Of a DNA stretch of 5,909 nucleotides, positions 1 to 5,909 are shown in pieces. The notes beneath the pieces were generated by a model. That model worked only from the letters and a program-made list of their open reading frames with translations, ran no database searches and was not told the DNA's origin. How positions within the stretch are numbered: position 1 is the first letter of the stretch; each line of letters starts with the position of its first letter. The stretch is from JBCBZH01 sp039815415 (lineage in GTDB: Bacteria > Bacteroidota > Rhodothermia > Rhodothermales > Rubricoccaceae), in NCBI GenBank assembly GCA_039815415.1, contig JBCBZH010000269.1, positions 1 to 5,909 on the forward strand, given 5' to 3'. Position numbers and translations under genes: made by a program.

Positions 1-1
1 C

Positions 2-220
2 GTGACCGCCGAGGGCGAGCCGGTCAATCCACCGCATGGTCCCGCCAGCCCAGCGGCGGAAGGCGATGGCCTTCCCGACGAGCTGGCGGAGGCCGAAACG
101 TCTCCAGAACCGCTGGGGCCGTCCCCGTCCATGGGCCCCACGGGGGGCGATGGCGCTTCCGGAGATCTCCCCACCGACGACGACCCGGCGCAGCCTGACG
201 AGACAACGGCTGGTCCGTAG
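2..220 (+). CDS. C-terminal tail of an upstream protein (partial, low-complexity acidic)
   Basis: The frame is open from the window edge to a TAG at 218-220, so this is probably the last 72 codons of a gene starting upstream. A GTG at position 2 is in frame, but nothing shows it is a start. The residues are almost all Pro, Gly, Ala, Ser, Thr, Asp and Glu, with no Lys, Arg, Cys or aromatic residue, as expected of a disordered acidic tail or linker. No domain or motif is recognisable, so no function is given. A hairpin-forming repeat begins right after the stop, as after the other genes here, which supports this being a real gene end. An overlapping frame (36-296) gives an Arg/Pro-rich protein and looks like its shadow. 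It remains possible that the stretch is non-coding. Confidence 0.5.
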   Translation: MTAEGEPVNPPHGPASPAAEGDGLPDELAEAETSPEPLGPSPSMGPTGGDGASGDLPTDDDPAQPDETTAGP

Positions 221-272
221 AGCGCCACGCCAGCTCGAGGCGACCTTCGAACTGGCGACTTGTCATGGCGCT
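221..272. repeat. Intergenic inverted repeat, copy 1 (nested hairpin)
   Basis: The inner arms are CGCCAGCTCGA at 228-238 and TCGAACTGGCG at 247-257, an 11-bp stem with one mismatch and an 8-base loop. The outer arms, AGCGCCA at 221-227 and TGGCGCT at 266-272, are exact reverse complements, with an 8-base bulge on the 3' side. The structure starts directly after the TAG at 218-220. No T-run follows, so it is not a standard intrinsic terminator. It may still end or process the transcript. Its arms match the repeats in the following gaps. Confidence 0.7.
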
Positions 273-273
273 T

Positions 274-293
274 CCGGCGCGTTTGCGCGCTGG
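274..293 (+). terminator. Possible second hairpin after the upstream gene
   Basis: CCGGCGCG at 274-281 can pair with CGCGCTGG at 286-293 around the loop TTTG. This gives eight pairs, one of them G-T. It stands one base after the repeat at 221-272, so the transcript of the upstream gene would end in two stacked GC-rich hairpins. No U-tract follows, so a terminator role is inferred from position and stability only. Confidence 0.35.
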
Positions 294-321
294 TGATCCC
301 TGAGTAGACGGCATCGCGTAT

Positions 322-343
322 GGTGGGGCAGACCTTCCCCACC
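322..343 (+). promoter_or_regulatory. Hairpin directly upstream of the first exported-protein gene
   Basis: GGTGGGG at 322-328 and CCCCACC at 337-343 are exact reverse complements separated by 8 bases. The stem ends 7 bases before the ATG at 351, so if transcribed it would sit in the ribosome's landing zone. It could limit translation, protect the 5' end of the mRNA, or be a DNA operator. No promoter could be assigned in this gap with confidence. The second gene of the pair has no matching structure. Confidence 0.4.
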
Positions 344-350
344 TCCTCTG

Positions 351-1298
351 ATGCCTCGTCTCACGATAGCCGCTCTCGCTCTTCTCGTCGCCAGCTCGTT
401 GGGCGTCCAGGCGCAGCCCGCACCGGCCATGGATTACGCCCGGTTGCTCGATACCCGGTTCTACGTCAATCAGGGGACCTTCGGGTTTGGCGTTCCCAAG
501 TCCGACTTTCTCCTGTTTCCACCTGAGGGCCTCGATCCCTATGGAGACATCAACGCGGCCTATCTGGTCCGCGATGCCGAGGGGACCGTCGTCGGTGGAC
601 ATCGGTGGGGAACACTGGGGCAGACTGCATCAGCCGCATTCATGACGGTTGGCACGCGGGGGGCACCTGAGTGGAGTGGACCTCTTCAGGATGGTCAGAG
701 CTATACCCTCGATGTCGGCTTCGACGGAGCGGTGATCGCAACCGTCCCGTTCACAGTATCGGTCACAGAAAGCGGGGATCCCTTTGACCCCAAAACCATC
801 TGGATGATCGACGGGCCCTGGCGCACCCATGCGTATTTCGAGCATGAGACCGAGCGGCCCGACTACATCATGAACTTCAATGCCTGGGTTGGAGCGGACG
901 AAGTGGAGTCGAATACCCCAACCGAGGTTTCAATCCGCCGGGACGGTGAAGAAGTCGCCTTCGGGTACACGCATTCCAACACCCAGTATGGATGGGGCCG
1001 TGGCGAGTACCGCCTCTACAAGGCAGAAGACCGGGACCCCCAGGGCCGGTTCGCGCGACACAAAACCAATGCGCACTTCTGGACCATTCAGGACGTGACC
1101 CCTGGGACGTATGAAGTCGTGCTGTCGAGCGAATCCGGTCCGTTCCGCACCATGACCGTTGAGGGAGGCCCGGGAGCGTTTGTGGCTCACCCCAACAGTG
1201 ATGTCAACTCCGACCGTTCCGTGTTCCTGACGCCGCGGCGGATGGCGGGCAGCAGTCTGAACAGATCCATGAGCGTCTACTGGGTCGTTAGCGAGTAA
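351..1298 (+). CDS. Exported protein of unknown function, paralogue 1 of a tandem pair
   Basis: A 315-residue protein with a Sec-type signal peptide: a short start (MPR), a hydrophobic core at about residues 4-19, and a VQA-Q site predicting cleavage after Ala21. It is therefore probably periplasmic or secreted. The mature part has alternating polar and hydrophobic stretches with many Gly, Trp and Tyr residues and looks mainly beta-stranded (inference). Residues 142-180 are the best conserved part against the next gene: 33 of 39 positions match, including PFDPKTIW, WRTHAYFEHET and FNAWV. IRRDGE (196-200 region), DVTPGTYE (248-255), FLTPR and the terminal YWVV-x-E are also shared. No catalytic motif, membrane segment or known domain is seen. 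The C-terminus shows no clear sorting domain. The ATG at 351 is chosen because the signal peptide begins there and no ATG lies in frame in the nearby upstream sequence. I do not recognise the family. Confidence 0.88.
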   Translation: MPRLTIAALALLVASSLGVQAQPAPAMDYARLLDTRFYVNQGTFGFGVPKSDFLLFPPEGLDPYGDINAAYLVRDAEGTVVGGHRWGTLGQTASAAFMTVGTRGAPEWSGPLQDGQSYTLDVGFDGAVIATVPFTVSVTESGDPFDPKTIWMIDGPWRTHAYFEHETERPDYIMNFNAWVGADEVESNTPTEVSIRRDGEEVAFGYTHSNTQYGWGRGEYRLYKAEDRDPQGRFARHKTNAHFWTIQDVTPGTYEVVLSSESGPFRTMTVEGGPGAFVAHPNSDVNSDRSVFLTPRRMAGSSLNRSMSVYWVVSE

Positions 1299-1344
1299 GC
1301 CCGACTGCCTGTACTCCTTGGAACGTCAGGGCGAGACCGCTCTG

Positions 1345-1378
1345 TCGCCAGCCCGAGCCTGTGTTCTCGCGCTGGCGA
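1345..1378. repeat. Intergenic inverted repeat, copy 2
   Basis: The arms TCGCCAGCCCGAG (1345-1357) and CTCGCGCTGGCGA (1366-1378) form a 13-bp stem with one mismatch and an 8-base loop. It lies 46 bases after the stop of the first exported-protein gene and 76 before the start of the second. No T-run follows. It belongs to the same arm family as the repeats at 221, 2414, 3045 and 3617. The rest of this 156-base gap shows only an 8-base palindrome, GCACGTGC at 1417-1424, of unknown meaning. Confidence 0.7.
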
Positions 1379-1454
1379 GGAGGGAGGCGGAACTCAGGTG
1401 TGACCCTTTCGGAGTGGCACGTGCGTAGGGAGTGTAGATCCACCTGCACCACCC

Positions 1455-2402
1455 ATGTCACGACGTTCTCTGCTACGCCGATCTGGCTTCGTTCTCGCGC
1501 TGGCGGCGTGTGCGGTTGGGGTCCAGGCTCAGTCCGCCCCGGCCATGGACTACTCTCGGCTGTTGAATACGCGCTTCTATCCGGGAGACGGGCAGTTTCG
1601 GTTTAGCAACCCAAACAATGACCTGGTGATTTTTCCCCCGTCCGATCTGGACCCTAGGAGCGCCGACTCAGCCTACGAAATCCGGCACGTGGGCGGTGAC
1701 CTGGTGGCCGAGCACACCGTGCGAACGATGGACCGGACGCGGTCGGAGGCTTTCCTCCGTGTGAACACGTTCTCGGCAGCCCAGTGGTACGGAGTGCTGG
1801 AGGATGGAGAGAGCTACACGCTGAGCCTGGTGCGGAACGGGGAGGCCTTTGCCAGTCTCCCGTTTCGCGTGGCCGTATCCGATGGGGGAGATCCTTTTGA
1901 TCCTAAGACCATCTGGACGATTGACGGTCTGTGGCGCACTCATGCCTACTTCGAGCACGAGACGGTGCGCCCGGACTATCAGCTCTATTTCAACGCCTGG
2001 GTTGCACCAGACGAGGTCACGGTCGCGGCGCCCGTCGAGGTCTTCATTCGGCGTGATGGAGAAGACGTTGCGTGGGGAACCACGTTCGTGGGCCCCGATG
2101 GCGGTTGGCAGAAGGTGCGCTATCAGCTCCTGACGCCGGACAGCCGGGGCGAGGATGGAAGGCGTCTGTCGAGGGTCACCAACTGGACGGTTGCCGATGT
2201 CACGCCTGGGACCTATGAGATCGTCTTCATGACAGGTGGGCAGGTTGTTCGATCGATGACCATCGAAGGGGCAGAGGGGGCGTTCATTCCAAGTCCGCGA
2301 AGTGACATGAGTGCAGATCGGGCGACCTTCCTGACGCCACGAAGCCTGCTCCCCGACGATTCGCAGACGCCAGTGAGTCTGTACTGGGTCGTCAACGAGT
2401 AG
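1455..2402 (+). CDS. Exported protein of unknown function, paralogue 2 of a tandem pair
   Basis: A 315-residue protein, the same length as its neighbour and clearly homologous to it along its whole length. The strongest match is residues 145-183. From DVTPGTYE (248-255 in both) the two align nearly without gaps to the shared end YWVV-x-E. The signal peptide differs: MSRRSLLRR is strongly basic, followed by a hydrophobic core at about 11-23 and the same VQA-Q site, here after Ala25. Two alternatives are visible in it. SRRSLL resembles a twin-arginine (Tat) motif, and LAAC at 16-19 fits a lipobox, which would make Cys19 the lipidated first residue. The VQAQ-x-APAMDY stretch shared with the neighbour argues for ordinary signal peptidase I cleavage. 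The 156-base spacing, with an inverted repeat inside it, leaves open whether the two are co-transcribed. Gene duplication is the likely origin. Function is unknown. Confidence 0.88.
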   Translation: MSRRSLLRRSGFVLALAACAVGVQAQSAPAMDYSRLLNTRFYPGDGQFRFSNPNNDLVIFPPSDLDPRSADSAYEIRHVGGDLVAEHTVRTMDRTRSEAFLRVNTFSAAQWYGVLEDGESYTLSLVRNGEAFASLPFRVAVSDGGDPFDPKTIWTIDGLWRTHAYFEHETVRPDYQLYFNAWVAPDEVTVAAPVEVFIRRDGEDVAWGTTFVGPDGGWQKVRYQLLTPDSRGEDGRRLSRVTNWTVADVTPGTYEIVFMTGGQVVRSMTIEGAEGAFIPSPRSDMSADRATFLTPRSLLPDDSQTPVSLYWVVNE

Positions 2403-2413
2403 AGGCTCGGCGC

Positions 2414-2452
2414 TGTTCGCCAGCTCGAGGGGCGTTCTCGAGCTGGCGAACA
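2414..2452. repeat. Intergenic inverted repeat, copy 3 (perfect 16-bp hairpin, possible terminator)
   Basis: TGTTCGCCAGCTCGAG at 2414-2429 and CTCGAGCTGGCGAACA at 2437-2452 are perfect reverse complements with a 7-base loop. This is the longest and only perfect copy of the family in the window. It begins 12 bases after the TAG of the second exported-protein gene and lies between that gene and the str operon, a good place for a transcription boundary. It lacks a U-tract, so the terminator role is inferred. Being symmetric, it would form on either strand. Confidence 0.75.
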
Positions 2453-2456
2453 AGGT

Positions 2457-2483
2457 GATCTAGCTGGTCTATTGGTCTAGATC
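2457..2483. repeat. Short inverted repeat in the rpsL leader
   Basis: GATCTAG at 2457-2463 and CTAGATC at 2477-2483 are exact reverse complements with 13 bases between them. The element starts five bases after the 16-bp hairpin. It is AT-richer than its surroundings and could be a protein-binding site or a weak RNA stem near the start of the str operon transcript. No regulator can be named. Confidence 0.35.
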
Positions 2484-2521
2484 GGGCGCCAATTTGCACA
2501 CAAGCTTCGCGCCCTGGGCGC
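2484..2521 (+). promoter_or_regulatory. Alternating inverted repeats in the rpsL leader
   Basis: GGGCGC occurs at 2484-2489 and again at 2516-2521, and its complement GCGCCC lies between them at 2509-2514. The middle copy can pair with the left one across a 19-base loop. Alternatively it pairs with the right one, using four base pairs around a 5-base loop. The two structures exclude each other. The arrangement is compatible with a conformational switch or attenuator ahead of the ribosomal protein genes, but short GC-rich words recur by chance in such DNA. The promoter of the str operon should lie between about 2453 and 2650; no box there convinced me. Confidence 0.25.
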
Positions 2522-2650
2522 TGGGAGAGGGGGTTTGTGAAGGTCTCGGCATGGAAACAGGGGTATGCCGGTTTCTAGCTTCGGTGTTCTGAGCGTTCGC
2601 GTCGGCCCGTCGCCGTCGCTTTCTGAAAAGACCACTCTCCAGCACCGACT

Positions 2651-3025
2651 GTGCCCACGATTAACCAGCTCGTCCGAAAGGGCCGCACGCCGAAGCGCAA
2701 GACCTCCGGGTCCATCGCGCTCCAGGGCAACCCGCAGCGCCGCGGCGTCTGCACGCGCGTCTACACGACGACCCCCAAGAAGCCGAACTCGGCCCTTCGC
2801 AAGGTGGCGAAGGTGCGCCTGACCAACGGCTACGAGGTCATCGCCTACATCCCCGGTGAGGGGCACAACCTCCAGGAGCACTCCATCGTGCTCGTTCGTG
2901 GAGGCGGTGCCAAGGATCTCCCCGGCGTGAAGTACCACGTCGTGCGCGGCGCGCTCGATACCGCTGGTGTCGCCGACCGCCGCCAGAGCCGCTCGAAGTA
3001 CGGCGCCAAGAAGCCCAAGAACTAG
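2651..3025 (+). CDS. rpsL: 30S ribosomal protein S12
   Basis: S12 sits at the decoding centre of the small subunit, where it monitors codon-anticodon pairing and contacts the elongation factors. The 124-residue product has the usual length and collinear family landmarks: NQLVRKGR near the N-terminus, GVCTRVYTTTPKKPNSALRK at 32-51, GEGHNLQEHS at 69-78 and KDLPGVKYHVVRGALD at 88-103. Lys43 and Lys88, whose replacement causes streptomycin resistance in other bacteria, are both present, as is Asp89, the residue methylthiolated in some species. Translation starts at GTG: the family's N-terminus begins there, an in-frame TGA lies at 2624-2626, and no ATG falls between. No Shine-Dalgarno sequence is seen. 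It is the first gene of the str operon, 116 bases before rpsG. Confidence 0.98.
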   Translation: MPTINQLVRKGRTPKRKTSGSIALQGNPQRRGVCTRVYTTTPKKPNSALRKVAKVRLTNGYEVIAYIPGEGHNLQEHSIVLVRGGGAKDLPGVKYHVVRGALDTAGVADRRQSRSKYGAKKPKN

Positions 3026-3044
3026 GGACTGTCTGTGGTCTGTC

Positions 3045-3062
3045 GCCGGCCATCGAGCTGGC
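3045..3062. repeat. Intergenic inverted repeat, copy 4 (degenerate)
   Basis: GCCGGC at 3045-3050 can pair with GCTGGC at 3057-3062 (six pairs, one G-T) around a 6-base loop. The right half, TCGAGCTGGC at 3053-3062, matches the right arm of the other copies exactly, while the left half has decayed. It lies 19 bases after the rpsL stop, in the same relative place as the other copies. On its own it would not be called; its family membership makes it credible. Confidence 0.45.
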
Positions 3063-3089
3063 ACTGATCGCCCCCTCCATCTGTCCATG

Positions 3090-3139
3090 CTGATCGCTGA
3101 GCAGCTCCGTGCTGAAAGCTGATCGCTGACCGCTAAACC
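3090..3139. repeat. Degenerate 7-base tandem repeat upstream of rpsG
   Basis: Two 7-base units, CTGATCG and CTGAGCA, stand at 3090-3103. After an 8-base interruption come four contiguous units: CTGAAAG, CTGATCG, CTGACCG and CTAAACC, at 3112-3139. The pattern is CTGANNG. One further CTGATCG lies apart at 3064-3070. The 12-base string GCTGATCGCTGA occurs twice (3089-3100 and 3118-3129). The array ends two bases before the rpsG ATG and so forms nearly all of its upstream region. It resembles the heptanucleotide short tandem repeats known from filamentous cyanobacteria in form, not in sequence. Confidence 0.6.
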
Positions 3140-3141
3140 CC

Positions 3142-3609
3142 ATGCGTAGGAAGCAAGCTGAAAAGCGGATCCCGATCCCCGATCCCATCTACGGAGACGT
3201 GACCGTCGCCAAGTTCATCGCCGCCATCATGCGCGACGGCAAGAAGTCGATCGCCCAGAAGCTCGTCTACGGGTCGTTCGACCTGATCGAGGAGCGCACC
3301 GGTGAGCCGGGCGTCGAGGTGTTCCGCAAGGCGCTGAACAACGCTGCGCCTCTCGTCGAGGTCCGCAGCCGCCGTGTCGGTGGGGCAACCTATCAGATCC
3401 CGGTCGAGGTGCGCCCAGAGCGCCGCACGTCGCTGGCCTTCCGCTGGCTCATCACGTTTGCTCGCCAGCGCGGCGACAAGTCGATGGCGAACCGCCTTGC
3501 GGCTGAGCTGCTCGCTGCGTCCCGTGGCGAGGGCGGTGCCGTCAAGAAGAAGGACGACATCCACCGCATGGCCGAGGCCAACAAGGCGTTCGCCCACTTC
3601 GCCCGATAG
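3142..3609 (+). CDS. rpsG: 30S ribosomal protein S7
   Basis: S7 is a primary assembly protein of the 30S head, binding the 3' major domain of 16S rRNA near the E site. The product has 155 residues, the family's normal length. It shows the basic N-terminus (MRRKQAEKR), FIAAIMRDGKKS at 25-36, the signature SRRVGGATYQIPVEVRP at 76-92, RGDKSMANRLA at 110-120, and the end VKKKDDIHRMAEANKAFAHF at 134-153. The ATG at 3142 gives the expected N-terminus. The bases before it are AAACCCC, with no Shine-Dalgarno sequence. It stands between rpsL and fusA as in most bacteria. In Escherichia coli S7 represses its own operon by binding the rpsL-rpsG gap. Here that gap is filled with repeats, and I see no equivalent of the E. 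coli binding structure. Confidence 0.98.
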   Translation: MRRKQAEKRIPIPDPIYGDVTVAKFIAAIMRDGKKSIAQKLVYGSFDLIEERTGEPGVEVFRKALNNAAPLVEVRSRRVGGATYQIPVEVRPERRTSLAFRWLITFARQRGDKSMANRLAAELLAASRGEGGAVKKKDDIHRMAEANKAFAHFAR

Positions 3610-3616
3610 CGCCACC

Positions 3617-3655
3617 CGCCAGCGGGCTAACACCGACCTTCGGTTCGAGCTGGCG
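3617..3655. repeat. Intergenic inverted repeat, copy 5 (with inner hairpin)
   Basis: The arms CGCCAGC (3617-3623) and GCTGGCG (3649-3655) are exact complements. Between them lies a small hairpin, ACCGA (3632-3636) with TCGGT (3640-3644) and a 3-base loop. The right side shares CGACCTTCG and CTGGCGACT with copy 1, so the two are homologous and not merely similar hairpins. It begins 7 bases after the rpsG stop and ends 20 bases before the fusA ATG. Since rpsG and fusA are normally co-transcribed, a full terminator here is unlikely. Confidence 0.6.
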
Positions 3656-3675
3656 ACTGACAACTCACTCCCCCC

Positions 3676-5778
<2,103 letters not shown>

Positions 5779-5811
5779 CACACCCCTTAGTCACCCAGAC
5801 ACACAGACATC

Positions 5812-5909
5812 ATGGCAAAGGAGCAATTTCAGCGTACGAAGCCCCACGTCAACGTGGGCACCATCGGCCACGTCGACCACGGCAAGACCACGCTCACGGC
5901 GGCCATCAC
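5812..5909 (+). CDS. tuf: Elongation factor Tu, N-terminus (cut by window edge)
   Basis: EF-Tu carries aminoacyl-tRNA to the ribosomal A site as a GTP complex. Only the first 32 codons and two bases are inside the window. They read MAKEQFQRTKPHVNVGTIGH and continue through the P-loop GHVDHGKT (residues 19-26) into LTAAI, all as expected for the family. The ATG at 5812 follows the fusA stop by 33 bases, with no inverted repeat or Shine-Dalgarno sequence between them, consistent with co-transcription with fusA. The rest of the gene should continue past the edge. Many bacteria have a second tuf gene elsewhere, which cannot be judged here. Confidence 0.97.
   Translation, partial: MAKEQFQRTKPHVNVGTIGHVDHGKTTLTAAI

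Noticed and set aside
79..398. Words matching single arms of the intergenic repeat inside coding sequence (CGAGCTGGCG at 79-88, TCGCCAGCTCG at 388-398)
   Set aside because: They stand alone without a partner arm and encode ordinary residues in both cases. They do warn that single arms are common words here, so only paired copies were counted.
24..602. A 192-codon minus-strand frame across the first gap and the start of the first exported-protein gene
   Set aside because: It crosses two hairpins and runs antisense to a supported gene. The translation is Arg/Pro-rich and without motifs.
1668..2453. A 261-codon minus-strand frame opposite the second exported-protein gene
   Set aside because: It lies opposite a gene supported by paralogy and a signal peptide. 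Its translation shows no family features, and it would start inside the 16-bp hairpin.
2493..2583. Possible promoter boxes in the rpsL leader: TTTG at 2492-2495 and 2533-2536, and TAGCTTCG at 2576-2583, close to the Bacteroidota -7 pattern
   Set aside because: No TTTG lies at the right distance upstream of TAGCTTCG, and no pair with normal spacing was found, so no promoter is called.
2551..2592. A 13-codon open frame (ATG to TGA) in the rpsL leader that could be a leader peptide
   Set aside because: Short frames like this arise by chance. It has no run of regulatory codons and no clear link to an attenuator stem.
3031..3043. GTCTGT repeated twice with one base between, just after rpsL
   Set aside because: Only two short units. 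It may be related to the heptamer array further on, but is too small to call.

Overview
The window comes from a GC-rich bacterium. None of the five genes whose start is in view has a visible Shine-Dalgarno sequence, and several have a run of C directly before the start codon. The ribosomal and elongation-factor proteins look most like those of the Bacteroidota/Rhodothermota side of the tree; a Rhodothermales-like marine bacterium is my best guess. That placement rests on memory of protein style, not on a search.

Layout, all on the + strand. Positions 2-220 are the apparent C-terminal tail of an upstream protein, acidic and rich in Pro and Gly. Positions 351-1298 and 1455-2402 hold two tandem genes of exactly 315 codons each. 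They encode paralogous exported proteins of a family I do not recognise. After a 248-base leader come rpsL (2651-3025, GTG start), rpsG (3142-3609), fusA (3676-5778) and the first 32 codons of tuf (5812 to the window edge). This is the classical str operon order: ribosomal proteins S12 and S7, then elongation factors G and Tu. Together they make part of the 30S decoding centre and head, the translocase, and the aminoacyl-tRNA carrier.

The less ordinary content is between genes. An inverted repeat with arms close to CGCCAGCTCGA / TCGAGCTGGCG recurs, in perfect to decayed form, in all five gaps from 221 to 3675, but not in the short fusA-tuf gap. The rpsL-rpsG gap also carries a degenerate tandem array of a 7-base unit (CTGANNG) running up to the rpsG start. 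The rpsL leader has a perfect 16-bp hairpin followed by further inverted repeats, two of which are mutually exclusive. The first exported-protein gene has a perfect 7-bp GC-rich hairpin ending 7 bases before its ATG.

I found no RNA gene, CRISPR array, transposase, integrase or defence cassette. The str operon itself is ordinary. The parts worth following up are the tandem exported pair and the intergenic repeat families.
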